Below are positions 26,350-35,868 of a stretch of 64,000 bases of DNA, piece by piece (the stretch's first letter is position 1; every line of letters begins with the position of its first letter). Source of the DNA: a bacterium UBA6115 (GTDB lineage: Bacteria; Bacillota_A; Clostridia; Christensenellales; Aristaeellaceae); assembly GCA_002428405.1 (NCBI GenBank), contig DIWD01000062.1, forward strand, positions 1 to 64,000, read 5' to 3'. The translations under genes and the position numbers were made by a program. Below the pieces are notes generated by a model. That model had not been told where the DNA came from and searched no databases. It saw only the letters and a list, made by a program, of their open reading frames with translations.

Positions 26350-27288
26350 ATGAGCACAATCACCAGGCAGAATGCCGCGGTTCTGCGCAAGCGGAGCCGT
26401 AAAAGGCTGCGGCGCAAGATTTGGCAGTATAAGGCCATCTACCTGATGATCATCCCCGTGTTTCTCTACTTCGCTGTCTTTACGTTCTACCCGCTTGGCC
26501 TGGGCATCGTGCAGAGTTTCCAAAAGGTAAAGCTGATCGGCGCGCCGACCTTCATCGGGCTTTCAAACTATGAGTTTGTGTTCAGCGACCCGATTTTTAT
26601 CCGATCCATGCGCAATTCCATGGTGGTTGGAACGGTCTCCCTTTTCATCAACCTGGCCGTTGCCATTGTGCTCACCATTGCCGTTAATGAAATCCGCAGC
26701 AGATATGCCAAGTCGCTCATCCAGACGGTCACATTCCTTCCCTTTCTGTTCTCCTGGACCGTGGTGGGCGGCATGTGGCTGCAGATCCTGGCACATAACG
26801 GAATGGTCAACAACTTCCTGGAAACCATCGGGCTTGCCAGGCTGCCCTTCTTTACCTCGCCCGCCTGGGGGCGCCCGGTCATCCTGTTCACCAACGCGTG
26901 GAAACAGGCGGGGTATTTCATCGTCCTGCTGCTGGCCAGTGTGGTCAGCATCGACCCCACCATCTATGAGGCGGCCCGGATTGACGGCGCCAGCCGCATG
27001 AAGCAGATCCGCTGGATCATCATCCCCCAGGTCTGGCCCACGGTAAAGACCCTGCTCGTGCTGGGGGCCACCGGGGTGCTGCGCAACTTCGACCAGGTGC
27101 TGATGATGAACAGGCCCGCGACAAAGGACAGCATCCGCACCTTGCTGCTGTACATCTATGAGGAGGGCATCACAAAAATGAAGATCGGCACTGCGACCGC
27201 CGCCGCGACCGCTGTCATGATCATCACCCTGGCCATCACCATTATAGTGCGCAGACTGGCCAGATATGACCAGGACGCCAGTTACTGA
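26350..27288 (+). CDS. Sugar ABC transporter permease
   Basis: 312 residues, LplB/UgpA-type permease. A basic N-terminus (RKRSRKRLRRK) precedes helix 1; the EAA loop is EAARIDGASRMKQIRWIIIPQVWPTVKTLL. RBS GGAGGA precedes ATG 26350. Followed after 14 bases by its partner permease. Together with the binding protein it imports the unknown substrate of this operon; no ATPase is encoded here. Confidence 0.88.
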   Translation: MSTITRQNAAVLRKRSRKRLRRKIWQYKAIYLMIIPVFLYFAVFTFYPLGLGIVQSFQKVKLIGAPTFIGLSNYEFVFSDPIFIRSMRNSMVVGTVSLFINLAVAIVLTIAVNEIRSRYAKSLIQTVTFLPFLFSWTVVGGMWLQILAHNGMVNNFLETIGLARLPFFTSPAWGRPVILFTNAWKQAGYFIVLLLASVVSIDPTIYEAARIDGASRMKQIRWIIIPQVWPTVKTLLVLGATGVLRNFDQVLMMNRPATKDSIRTLLLYIYEEGITKMKIGTATAAATAVMIITLAITIIVRRLARYDQDASY

Positions 27289-27302
27289 GGGAGGGACGGC
27301 AG

Positions 27303-28199
27303 ATGAGCTCAACGATTTTTGACAGGCAGGAAAAGGTGGCCAAACCCTTCCGCAATCAGATGAGTCCGCTGGAAAGGGCACTTAACTGGCTGCTGCTGCT
27401 GCTTGTGTTCCTCGCCATGGTGCTGCCCATGCTCAATGTGCTGGCCATTTCCCTCTCCAGCAACACGGCCTCCCAGGTGTCCGACGTGACATTGTGGCCC
27501 AAAGAGTTTTCAACCGAGGGCTACACTTTTATCTGGAACGCGCGGAACCTTGGCAGGGCGTTTGGCAACTCCTCCTTTGTGTCGGTCGTTGGGACGCTGA
27601 TCACCGTGACGATTTCCGCCATGGCGGGCTACGTGCTCATCCAGCGCGATCTGCCTTTCCGCAAGGCGATCGCCACCGGCATCCTGGTGACGATGATGAT
27701 CCCGGGGGACCTGACGCTGGTCTCCATCTTCTCGCTGAACAAGGCTCTGGGGCTGATCGACAGCTACCTGGGCCTGATCATGAACGGATTGGTGTCCGCC
27801 TTTTCCATCATGCTCATGCGCAACTATTTCCTTTCGGTTCCGGAGTCCCTGGCGGAATCGGGGCGCATTGACAACGCATCGGAGATGCGCATCTTCTTTT
27901 CCATTTATATCCCGCTGTCCCTGCCAGGCCTGGCGGCCATCACCTTCCTGGATTTTATCGGCAAATGGAATTCCTTCATGGTCCCCCTGATCATCACCAC
28001 CAGGCCGGAGCTGTTCACCCTGCCCATTATCCTCAGGCAGCTGACCCAGCCCACCGACTCGACCTCGGGGGTCCTGCAGATATATGACAACGCCAGGATG
28101 GCAGCCATCGTGATCACCGTCATCCCCCTGCTGGCGCTTTACACCCTGGCGCAGCGGTTCCTCATCGGCGGCCTGACCCTGGGCGCGGCAAAAGGCTGA
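27303..28199 (+). CDS. Carbohydrate ABC transporter permease (LplC-like)
   Basis: 298 residues with six helices. Helix 1 is about residues 26-45, followed by 'AISLSSNTASQVSD' and the EAA loop in LAESGRIDNASEMRIFFSIYIPLSLPGLAAI; ends GGLTLGAAKG, as usual for LplC-type proteins. GGGAGGG ribosome binding site. The EAA loop has ESG in place of EAA, a modest deviation. Confidence 0.88.
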   Translation: MSSTIFDRQEKVAKPFRNQMSPLERALNWLLLLLVFLAMVLPMLNVLAISLSSNTASQVSDVTLWPKEFSTEGYTFIWNARNLGRAFGNSSFVSVVGTLITVTISAMAGYVLIQRDLPFRKAIATGILVTMMIPGDLTLVSIFSLNKALGLIDSYLGLIMNGLVSAFSIMLMRNYFLSVPESLAESGRIDNASEMRIFFSIYIPLSLPGLAAITFLDFIGKWNSFMVPLIITTRPELFTLPIILRQLTQPTDSTSGVLQIYDNARMAAIVITVIPLLALYTLAQRFLIGGLTLGAAKG

Positions 28200-28231
28200 A
28201 AGGCTGAAGGGTTGAAGGGAGAGGTTGCCTT

Positions 28232-29536
28232 ATGGAAAGCATGAACCAAAAAACCTTTATAAGGCTGATAGAAAAGCAGGAGGAGCGCCAATACCTCCGG
28301 ATCCCCTTTATCGTTGCGCAGGACACGGAAACCATCACCGTTTCCTATGATTATACGCGGCACCGCCTCTGCCCCGGGGAGGAAGGATCAACGTATCGCC
28401 GGGAAGTGAACATCATCGACCTTGCGCTGGAGGACCCTGATAAAACCCTTGTGGGGGCGTCCGGCTCTGAGCGCAGGGAAATCACCATCCATGAGAACCA
28501 TGCGACCCCGGGTTACCGCGGCGTGCCCATCCGCCCGGGGACCTGGTACATCATACTGGGCGCGTATCGGGTGGAGGAGGAAGGGTGCCCGGTCACACTC
28601 AGCGTGACCCAGATGCCCAAAGGCGGCGTCCTGCTCACAGGCGACTGCCATACGCACACGGTCCATTCCGACGGATGGTATACGGTGGACCAGGCCATCG
28701 ACAGGGCGCGGCAGGACAGGCTGGACTATCTGTTCATCACCGACCACAACAGCATGGCCTCCAACCCGCTCATCCGCTCCTCCCCTGACCTGACAGTGCT
28801 GCCCGGCGTCGAGGTCACCTATTATGACGGCCATTACAACCTGTTTGGCGCTGAGCGGCCGATGAAGACCTTTTTCGCCAATTCCAGGGAAGAAGTCCTG
28901 TCCATCATGCGGGAGGGAAGGGAACACGGCGCCCTGGTCTCCCTGAACCATCCATTTGACTTTGGCTGCCCCTGGAAATTCGGTTTTGGCCCCGACGTGC
29001 CGGCTGATTTGGTGGAAATCTGGAACGGGCCTTTCACTCCCTTGAACCGGAAGAGCATCACCCTTTGGCACGAACAGCTTTGCGCAGGCCGTATCTGGCC
29101 TGCCATCGGCGGGAGCGACTGCCACCACTCCGAATTGTTCCGGACGTTTGCGGCACCCGCGACCTTCCTGTACGCCAGGTCCCGTGCCGGCAGCGATATC
29201 CTGGCGGCGATGAAAGGCGGCCATGCCTATGTGGGCATGAACGCGGGCGCGCCGGGCATCCATATGGCGATGGGCGACGCGCGGATGGGCGATGTCCACG
29301 CCGGAAACAAGGAACCGCTCCAGCTGAGGGTGGAAGCGCTGGCGGAGGGGGATGAGATCCGCCTGATCAACCAGACCGGCGTGATCTGGGCAAATAAGCC
29401 CGGGGCCTGCTGGCGGTATGAGGTGAGCCTGGACGCGGGAGAGAGTACCTTCCTCCGGGTGGAGGTGCGCCGCACGCTGCCTGAGGGCACCAGGACCCTG
29501 GCCAGCATCAGCAATCCGATTTATATCAGGCAATGA
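28232..29536 (+). CDS. PHP-domain metallohydrolase (CehA/McbA family)
   Basis: 434 residues. N-terminal about 130 residues form a beta-rich domain; the PHP metal-binding core starts at about residue 140 with LTGDCHTHTVHSDG (HxH), continues with DYLFITDHNSM (Asp-His pair), VTYYDGHYNLFG and SLNHPFDFG, and ends with IGGSDCHHS. PHP proteins are metal-dependent phosphoesterases or hydrolases; the CehA/McbA group includes phosphodiesterases and carbamate hydrolases. Cytoplasmic, no signal peptide. It overlaps the next gene by 4 bases. Context suggests action on the imported molecule. Confidence 0.82.
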   Translation: MESMNQKTFIRLIEKQEERQYLRIPFIVAQDTETITVSYDYTRHRLCPGEEGSTYRREVNIIDLALEDPDKTLVGASGSERREITIHENHATPGYRGVPIRPGTWYIILGAYRVEEEGCPVTLSVTQMPKGGVLLTGDCHTHTVHSDGWYTVDQAIDRARQDRLDYLFITDHNSMASNPLIRSSPDLTVLPGVEVTYYDGHYNLFGAERPMKTFFANSREEVLSIMREGREHGALVSLNHPFDFGCPWKFGFGPDVPADLVEIWNGPFTPLNRKSITLWHEQLCAGRIWPAIGGSDCHHSELFRTFAAPATFLYARSRAGSDILAAMKGGHAYVGMNAGAPGIHMAMGDARMGDVHAGNKEPLQLRVEALAEGDEIRLINQTGVIWANKPGACWRYEVSLDAGESTFLRVEVRRTLPEGTRTLASISNPIYIRQ

Positions 29537-31635
29537 AGGGGGACGTTTTCTTGGACATCCGCAAGGTACACATCGTGTTCAAGACGCACCTGGACATCGG
29601 ATTCACCGATTTCTCAGCGAATGTGACCGACCATTTTCTCAACCGGTATATCCCCTCCGCGCTCACAGCCGCACGGGAAGCCAACAGGCCCGGACAGCCA
29701 AAACGGTTTATCTGGACAGTGGGTTCTTTCATGTTGGACCTTGCTTTGCGCACCTTAAGCGGCGGCGCCGCGGAAGACCTGGATGACGCCATCCGCCGGG
29801 GAGACATCACCTATCACGCGCTGCCCTTTACCACTCACTCCGAGCTGTGCGGCAGGGAGCTTTTCCAGGCAGGGCTTGACATTGCCAGGCGTTTGGACAC
29901 GCGTTATGGGAAGAAGACCATCGCCGCCAAGATGTCAGACGTGCCCGGGCATACCATCGGCATCGTCGGCCCCCTTGCGGACCAGGGGATCGAGTTTTTG
30001 CACATCGGAATCAACAATGTCGCGTGCATGCCCACGGTGCCTGCGCTGTTTATGTGGGAAAACCGGGAAGGGCAGCGGGTGATGGTGAACTACGCGCGCG
30101 GCTATGGCGGCCTGACCGCAGTGGAAGGGCATGACGAGGCGCTGTATTTTCTTCACAGCGATGACAACATGGGACCACCTTCCCAAAAACGCCTTCACAG
30201 TGTGTATAAGGAGGTCCAGGCCCGGTTCCCCGGTGCCGAAGTGGCCGCGTCAACGCTGGACGCGTTCGCCAAAAGCTTGCGCCCCCTGCGTGAAAAGCTG
30301 CCTGTGATCCGGCAGGAAATCGGGGATACATGGATCCACGGCATCGGAACGGATCCGAGGAAAACCGCGATGCTGCGGGAACTGGAACGTTTGTCGCGGA
30401 AATGGGATGAAACAGGCACATGGGCCCGTTTCACAAGCCCCCTTTCTGACGGAAGGCTGCCCAGGGCCGCGTTTCTGGAGCAGCTGCTTTTAATATGTGA
30501 GCATACCTGGGGCCTTGACACAAAAAAATTCCTGACCGATTTTGTCAACTGGACCAGGGATGACTTTGACAAAGCCCGCGCGGCGGACAGGCTCCCAGAC
30601 CGTTATGGGGCGGGGACGGCGTATGAAGGCGCTTTCCGGTTCGCCAAGCGGGAGTTTCAGAGGCTAAAGCCCAAAAACCTCAAGTGGCATCAGCGCAGCT
30701 ATTCGCTGTTTGAAATGTCCCACCAGGAACAGCGGGACTATGCTGCCCAGGCTGTGCGCCTGCTGCCGCGGATGCTGCGGGATGAGGCGGAAACAGTGCT
30801 GAAACGGGCGGAAGACCGGATGCTTCCGGCGCCGGGCGGCCCTGGCCCTGTGGTGAAGGCCGCTCAGCTTGGCGCATATCGGGGTATGCTGCGGGGAGAG
30901 GAGATCGCCTTGCATACGCCTGCCGGGCATGTCCTTCTTCTGGGGCTTCCCCTCTATCAGGAAACCGGACTCGCGGCCTATGAACGCCTGGAGCAGCAAT
31001 ACCTTAGCAATGTCAGCGAAAACCGGGACTGGGCCGTTGTGGACAATATGAAGCCTGGCGCGCAGCACAGCGACGCCCCCTGGGAGGACGTCTTCCACAA
31101 GCCCCGTTTGGGCTGTTTGTCGGATTTTGGCGGCGCCTGGCGCCTGGAAGGGCAGTATGACCCGGCGCCCCGCCGCGGCGCAGGCTGTCCGGAAGGTTTC
31201 ACGCTGCGCCTGGCGCCTTGCCCTGAGGGCGTCAGGGTGAGCCTGCTCCTGTACGGAAAGCCCGCCAACCGCAAGCCCGAAGCGCTGTTCCTCCCGGTTT
31301 CCCTTAAGGGGGCAAGGGAACTGAGCCTCCGGAAAATCGGTCAATGGATCGACCCCTCCTCCTGCGCGGAACGCGGGAACCAGCGGGTACACGGAATGGA
31401 CGCCTTTGAGTGGGTGAGCGGGGAAGGCAACCGCATGCGGGTCACCTCCCTGCACGCGCCCCTGATCGCCATCGGGCAGCCAAAGCTCCTTGATTTCGGG
31501 GGCGTGGAGGCGTTTGACCGTGTATATGTGAACCTGTACAATAACCTTTGGGGGACGAATTATAAAATGTGGTATGGGGAAGATATCTTTTGTGAGTTCC
31601 TGATTGAGGAAGCCGGAAAGGAGGGCAGGCCATGA
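29533..31635 (+). CDS. DUF5054 / GH38-like N-terminal domain protein
   Basis: 700 residues. It begins IRKVHIVFKTHLDIGFTDFSANV, the H-x-D type motif of GH38 alpha-mannosidases, and continues with a long catalytic-like half (MSDVPGHTIGIVGPLADQGI) and a beta-rich C-terminal half. It resembles the DUF5054 group, which carries a GH38-like N-terminus but has no assigned activity. ATG 29533 overlaps the previous stop (ATGA); TTG 29551 has an AAGGGGGA ribosome binding site and is an alternative start. Overlaps the following gene by 4 bases. Role, by inference, is hydrolysis of an imported glycoconjugate. Confidence 0.72.
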   Translation: MKGDVFLDIRKVHIVFKTHLDIGFTDFSANVTDHFLNRYIPSALTAAREANRPGQPKRFIWTVGSFMLDLALRTLSGGAAEDLDDAIRRGDITYHALPFTTHSELCGRELFQAGLDIARRLDTRYGKKTIAAKMSDVPGHTIGIVGPLADQGIEFLHIGINNVACMPTVPALFMWENREGQRVMVNYARGYGGLTAVEGHDEALYFLHSDDNMGPPSQKRLHSVYKEVQARFPGAEVAASTLDAFAKSLRPLREKLPVIRQEIGDTWIHGIGTDPRKTAMLRELERLSRKWDETGTWARFTSPLSDGRLPRAAFLEQLLLICEHTWGLDTKKFLTDFVNWTRDDFDKARAADRLPDRYGAGTAYEGAFRFAKREFQRLKPKNLKWHQRSYSLFEMSHQEQRDYAAQAVRLLPRMLRDEAETVLKRAEDRMLPAPGGPGPVVKAAQLGAYRGMLRGEEIALHTPAGHVLLLGLPLYQETGLAAYERLEQQYLSNVSENRDWAVVDNMKPGAQHSDAPWEDVFHKPRLGCLSDFGGAWRLEGQYDPAPRRGAGCPEGFTLRLAPCPEGVRVSLLLYGKPANRKPEALFLPVSLKGARELSLRKIGQWIDPSSCAERGNQRVHGMDAFEWVSGEGNRMRVTSLHAPLIAIGQPKLLDFGGVEAFDRVYVNLYNNLWGTNYKMWYGEDIFCEFLIEEAGKEGRP

Positions 31636-32450
31636 AGCTCAAATGCTTTGGGACCGGCGCCGCCGAGGCCATTCCGGCCCTGTACTGCTCCTGCCCCCTG
31701 TGCGAGAAGGCGAGGGAAATCGGCGGAAAGGAAATCAGGGGACGCCATCTGAGCACGGTGGACGGTGTCATCCAGTTCGACATTGGCCAGGATCTCTTCT
31801 ACCAGATCCAGGTGCTGGGGCTGGATCCCAGAAAGATCCGCCACCTGGTCATCACGCATTCCCATAGCGATCATTTCGACCTGGACGCGCTGAATAAAAG
31901 GGGGTCCCCCTTTTCGCTGGCGCTGGACAACCGGATGGAGGTCATTGGAAGCCAGGAGACCATCAGCCTTGTCCAAAGCGGCATAGAAGGGGATTTTGCG
32001 CACCAGGGTCTGATTCCCAGGGCAGCGCGGCCATATGAGGCACTGGCCCTTGACGGGGAAACCACGCTCACGGCCCTGCCCGCCAACCACGCGCCCGGGA
32101 CGGGGGCGATGATCTACGTGCTGGAGCGGAAGGGGAGGAAGCTCCTCTATGCCCATGATACCGGGCCTCTGTTCCCGGAAGTCATCAGCTGGCTTTCGGG
32201 CAGGCAGCTGGACGGGGCGACACTGGACTGCACCGGCGCTTATAAGGGGGCAGGAGCGCACCATATGCAATTGTCCACCTGCGGGGAGGCCGTGAGCGCC
32301 CTTCACGGCAATGGGGGGCTGAAAAAAGACGGAGTCATAATCCTCAGCCACTTTTCCCACGGCGGCGGCGCGCTCCATGCCCAGCTTGAGCAGGAGGCGG
32401 AAAAACGCGGCTGGATTGCCGCCTACGACGGAATGGAAATCGAGATATAA
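31632..32450 (+). CDS. PhnP-like metallo-beta-lactamase-fold hydrolase
   Basis: 272 residues. N-terminal FGTGAAEAIPALYCSCPLCEKA carries the CxCxxC cluster that binds a structural zinc in PhnP-like proteins. The metal motif is ITHSHSDHFDLDAL (HxHxDH, about residues 76-89), followed by NHAPG, HDTGPLFPE and SHFSHGGG metal ligands. PhnP hydrolyses cyclic phosphates; related proteins cut phosphodiesters. It ends the operon that starts with the binding protein, suggesting a phosphate-containing intermediate. Ribosome binding site AAGGAGGG. Confidence 0.82.
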   Translation: MKLKCFGTGAAEAIPALYCSCPLCEKAREIGGKEIRGRHLSTVDGVIQFDIGQDLFYQIQVLGLDPRKIRHLVITHSHSDHFDLDALNKRGSPFSLALDNRMEVIGSQETISLVQSGIEGDFAHQGLIPRAARPYEALALDGETTLTALPANHAPGTGAMIYVLERKGRKLLYAHDTGPLFPEVISWLSGRQLDGATLDCTGAYKGAGAHHMQLSTCGEAVSALHGNGGLKKDGVIILSHFSHGGGALHAQLEQEAEKRGWIAAYDGMEIEI

Positions 32451-32658
32451 CCTTCATCAGTGCATTGACTCGTTCGTTTGGCATGGCCAACCGCCGTTTT
32501 ATTTGGATCAGACCCTCTGATGATACGGACCTCTCAGGGGAGAGGATCGTCGGTTATGCGGACTATGCCGGCATTGCAGGGCTTCCATCCTCTGTCAGAA
32601 CTTATACTGCAGGTCTTAAAGGCAGCAAAATATAAATCAAACGTTGGGAGAAAAGCAT

Positions 32659-33012
32659 ATGAAGATTGGGGAAGTGTGCCTGATGACCAACGACGTCGTC
32701 AGGCTGGCGGATTTCTACAAGCGGCTGCTCGGAGTGGAAAATAACAGCAATGACCCTGTACACCAGGTCATCCTGCCGGAGGAGACAGCTCTGACAGTGT
32801 ATAACGACGGATCCGTAAGGAACTGCGGTGACCGCGGCATCTGCATCGCGTTCACAGTGGAGGATCTTGACGCTGAACACGAAAGGCTCATCGGCATGGG
32901 GGTCCGGATCATTCAGGGACCGATGATCCGTCCGTGGGGAGCGCGGAACATGAGTTTCTATGACCCGGACGGGAATGTTGTGTACTTCAGAAGCGCGCTT
33001 TCATTAGAATAA
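32659..33012 (+). CDS. VOC-family (glyoxalase-like) protein
   Basis: 117 residues, a single vicinal-oxygen-chelate module pair: MKIGEVCLMTNDVVRLADFYKRLLG at the start, GICIAFTVEDLDAEHERLIGMGVRII in the middle and NMSFYDPDGNVVYFRSAL at the end. Family members include glyoxalase, dioxygenases and antibiotic-binding proteins; the substrate is not readable. ATG 32659 has GGGAG at 32646-32650. Convergent with the AraC gene. Confidence 0.8.
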   Translation: MKIGEVCLMTNDVVRLADFYKRLLGVENNSNDPVHQVILPEETALTVYNDGSVRNCGDRGICIAFTVEDLDAEHERLIGMGVRIIQGPMIRPWGARNMSFYDPDGNVVYFRSALSLE

Positions 33013-33079
33013 TCTTTTCTTTTCCAACAATAAGATCCTCTCCATCGCGTTCTATGATGTAATAATCAAGGGAAATCAA

Positions 33080-33111
33080 TAAAGCCGCGGAACTGACCCT
33101 TGTGCCGCGGC
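33080..33111 (-). terminator. Terminator after the AraC/GyrI-like gene
   Basis: On the minus strand GCCGCGG (33111-33105) pairs with CCGCGGC (33090-33084) and is followed by TTTATTG. It lies 6 bases beyond the stop of the AraC gene. Confidence 0.65.
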
Positions 33112-33116
33112 GATGT

Positions 33117-33986
33117 TTACGCAGGGTCCGCCTGCTTTTTCTTTACGGGTATCCAGATCTCGCTGCAGTAGGCCTCGTCCTGATTGCCCTGCGGATAATC
33201 CTGTGGGTTGGAGTACATCTCAACGTTGACGCCGTCAGCGATCTCATAATCCTTGCAGTTTGGCAGCCATTCCGTGAAGATTTTCCGGTTCACATCCTGC
33301 AGGGACCCGGGCAGCGCGCCTTTGCACTGGAAGACGGCCCAGGTGTGCCCGGGAATCGTCCTTGTGACAAAACCATCGGGTGTTTCCATCCAGGGCTTGT
33401 AGTTGTCGGCGATCAGATACTCAAACACATCCTCGCCGGCGCGGTCGATGCAGATGCCGTACATACCGCAGACAGCCTGCCCCTTGCCGGTTTCATAGTG
33501 TTCTGTCCAGAAACGCGGGATCTCCTCAAATGCGGTGTCATACCTGAATGCCCTTGACACCCCCATGACTGTGAACGCTTCCTTTTTGGTGATCCTGTAG
33601 TCCATCATGCAGCCACCCTCCAAAATAAATTTGATCTTCAGGGGAGCGAAGTGTTTCATCATTGCCCCTTCTTTGCGGACCGCAGTGGGCGTGGCGCCAT
33701 GAAAACGGGTGAAGGCCCTGGCGAAACTGTCCGGGGAATCGTAGCCGTACTTCATCGCGATATCGATGACCCTGCCATCGGAGGACAGCAACTCACTGCC
33801 GGCCAGCGACAGCCTGCGCTGGCGCACATACTCCGCAACCGTAAATCCGCAGAGCATCGCGAAGCCTTTCTGGAAATAATAGGGCGACAGGTAAGCCTTT
33901 TTCGCGATATCCCCTACGGATAGCTCTTCACAGAGGTTTTCCTCAATGTAGCTGATGGCGTTGCCAATGCCTTGGATCCATTCCAC
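33117..33986 (-). CDS. AraC-family regulator with GyrI-like effector domain
   Basis: About 289 residues. N-terminal AraC helix-turn-helix (ISYIEENLCEELSVGDIAKKAYLSPYYFQKGF and a second one, VIDIAMKYGYDSPDSFARAF, about residues 10-100); C-terminal GyrI-like small-molecule binding domain from about residue 130 (TKKEAFTVMGVSRAFRYD, then IPGHTWAVFQCKGALPGSLQDVNRKIFTEWLPN). GTG 33986 follows AAGGAGG by 8 bases; a longer frame from 33995 would start inside that site. These proteins usually sense drugs or aromatic compounds and regulate exporters. Confidence 0.88.
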   Translation of the reverse strand: MEWIQGIGNAISYIEENLCEELSVGDIAKKAYLSPYYFQKGFAMLCGFTVAEYVRQRRLSLAGSELLSSDGRVIDIAMKYGYDSPDSFARAFTRFHGATPTAVRKEGAMMKHFAPLKIKFILEGGCMMDYRITKKEAFTVMGVSRAFRYDTAFEEIPRFWTEHYETGKGQAVCGMYGICIDRAGEDVFEYLIADNYKPWMETPDGFVTRTIPGHTWAVFQCKGALPGSLQDVNRKIFTEWLPNCKDYEIADGVNVEMYSNPQDYPQGNQDEAYCSEIWIPVKKKQADPA

Positions 33987-34125
33987 TGTCCACACCTCCT
34001 TCCTGCGCGCTTACTATATCCCTGCCGGGCCGCGGGGTCCCGACTTTTTGTGTTCTTTTCTGTCGGTCCCACGGCTGACTGCCCGGGCAGCTCAAACGGC
34101 AGAAGACGGGAAAGCGGGGCGGGTT

Positions 34126-35133
34126 TTACCCCTGCCACTTCATCAGCGGCCCGCAATGCTTTCTCAGGAAGGCGTAACTCTCCTCGCCGCTGATCTCATG
34201 CCCGCCCGTAAAGGCGTGGATGCGGAAGGCCTTGGATGCATTCAGCCTCTCATATTGCTGCCGCACGGCGTTCCCGGCCCGCAGCACCGCTTCCCGGGGG
34301 AAAATCGGGTCCAGACTGCCGGTTTCCCACAGCATCGGGCGGGGGGCGATGGCGGCGAGGATGTCCTCCATTTCAAACCACTCCAGCATCCCGGGCAGAT
34401 AATTGTCCACGCAGTGGTGCATCGCCAGGATGCTGTCCCGGAAAGTGCAGGCATAGCCGCTGATGACGCACGCGGACACCCGGGGATCCAGAACGGTCAG
34501 GAAGGCTGCTATCATCCCGCCCCCGGAGATGCCCATGACGCCAATGGGATGGCCGGGGAAGAGCCTCTGGATGACGTCCAGTACCCGGATGCACTGGTGG
34601 ACGCGCAGGCCGGCCATGGTCCGCCCGCAGCTGAGCAAGCCCATGGACAGGCGGTGGCAGCTGCTCTCGCCGGGGGCAGTATCTTCCTTTAGCCGGAGCG
34701 CGCCGAAACCAGCCAGCTCAGGCGCGGCGGCAATCATCCCGTTCTGACAGACCGCAACGGCAAACTGCTTTTCATAACTGCTTTCTTCCAGCATGCCCAC
34801 AATGTCCTTTTGACCGGGACCGTGGCCGTGCAGGCTGAGGATGACAGGCGTGCTGCTGTCCCCGTTCTCCGGCCGCAGAATGAATGTCGGCGTATGCAGG
34901 AAGTCTTCTGTCTTGATGGACAGCTTGCTTCGGGCGCCGAAGGGCAGATGCTCTTCAGGTTGGGAAATCACATACTCTACCGGCTGCTGATCGCCGGGGA
35001 ATCGTCCCAGGAGCGCACGGAGCCTGGCGGCAGCCTGCTCCTGCCAGGCAGGACGTGGCAGGTTCCCGCCGACATTCAGCCTTCGCCCGCAGAGATCATA
35101 TTGCGCCTTGAGGAACATATCCATCCCGTTCAT
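34126..35133 (-). CDS. Alpha/beta hydrolase (dienelactone hydrolase-like esterase)
   Basis: 335 residues with alpha/beta-hydrolase features: oxyanion-hole LSLHGHGPGQKD, nucleophile elbow GISGGGMIA (about residues 197-205, GxSGG type), catalytic Asp in GSLDPIFP and His in TGGHEISGE. It resembles acetyl-xylan-esterase-like or abhydrolase_7 proteins with a C-terminal helix. No signal peptide. No strong ribosome binding site at ATG 35133; the ATG at 35124 is an alternative. Lone gene, not clearly linked to neighbours. Confidence 0.78.
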   Translation of the reverse strand: MNGMDMFLKAQYDLCGRRLNVGGNLPRPAWQEQAAARLRALLGRFPGDQQPVEYVISQPEEHLPFGARSKLSIKTEDFLHTPTFILRPENGDSSTPVILSLHGHGPGQKDIVGMLEESSYEKQFAVAVCQNGMIAAAPELAGFGALRLKEDTAPGESSCHRLSMGLLSCGRTMAGLRVHQCIRVLDVIQRLFPGHPIGVMGISGGGMIAAFLTVLDPRVSACVISGYACTFRDSILAMHHCVDNYLPGMLEWFEMEDILAAIAPRPMLWETGSLDPIFPREAVLRAGNAVRQQYERLNASKAFRIHAFTGGHEISGEESYAFLRKHCGPLMKWQG

Positions 35134-35428
35134 TGACGTACCGCCTTATTCTGCGTTGGACCCGTCGGCCGGGTCTTCATTTGCTACAAAACAGCAGGTT
35201 TTGCGCTTATCAGAATCACTCCTGCAAAAGAAAAATGCGGACAATGCCCTGTGTTTCCTATAAATAGTAACACATTTTCATCTTATAGGGACGTAAATCC
35301 CTGTTTGACCCAACAACCGGATTTCCCCCCGCTGCAGTCCTGATTTCCGGCTGAAGACGGCATTAGTCATGCAGTATTCCGGGGACAGCAACCGTTATAA
35401 TCGCAGTAGGAAAAATGGAGGAAGAAGC

Positions 35429-35746
35429 ATGAAGAAAACCCTCGCGCTGCTACTGGCCGCGGCTGTTGCCGGCCTTTCATGCAGCGGCTTGTCCGATGTC
35501 CCTTCGCAGGCAAAGACATATCAGCTTGGCGGGGAACTGGACCGCGTCAAGCTGCGGGACAGACCAAGCACGAACGGAGAGGTCCTGGGGAAATACTTCA
35601 GCGGGGTATTTGCGGAAGTGCTGGAGCGAAAGGGCGACTGGTGGCGCGTCCGCGTTGATGACCGGGAAGGGTTCATGATGCGGAAGTTCCTCACGACAGA
35701 AACCGGGGAGGATGACCTGAGGGATGAAGGATCCCATCCCACGTGA
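35429..35746 (+). CDS. Small secreted SH3-domain protein
   Basis: 105 residues from ATG 35429, chosen for GGAGGAAG ribosome binding site and signal peptide; the open frame extends upstream without one. The signal (MKKTLALLLAAAVAGLSCSG) carries a cysteine that may be a weak lipobox or precede an SQA-type cleavage site. Residues about 32-90 form a bacterial SH3 domain (VKLRDRPSTNGEVLGKYFSGVFAEVLERKGDWWRVRV), which binds cell-wall peptides. It runs to TGA right at the junction with rearranged DNA, so its C-terminus may be altered. Confidence 0.7.
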   Translation: MKKTLALLLAAAVAGLSCSGLSDVPSQAKTYQLGGELDRVKLRDRPSTNGEVLGKYFSGVFAEVLERKGDWWRVRVDDREGFMMRKFLTTETGEDDLRDEGSHPT

Positions 35747-35868
35747 GGACTCGGAACTGCGTACCATGCAGATGGAAGCTGTGCACCATGCCGCCCATCA
35801 TATCGGGGCGGTTGTAGATCTCCCATACCTCATCCTGGTCGGTGACGCCGCGCTCATCCACACGATTC
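35735..35868 (-). pseudogene. Multicopper oxidase fragment
   Basis: On the minus strand, in one frame with the upstream transposase fragment, the residues MNRVDERGVTDQDEVWEIYN followed by HSFHLHGTQFRVL match the C-terminal cupredoxin of bacterial multicopper oxidases, including the HxxHxH-like copper site 'HSFHLH'. Only about 45 residues remain; the rest of the enzyme is absent. The left edge lies at about 35738, where the frame changes to unrelated sequence, and the right edge near 35868 where transposase sequence begins. A relic of a rearrangement. Confidence 0.65.
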
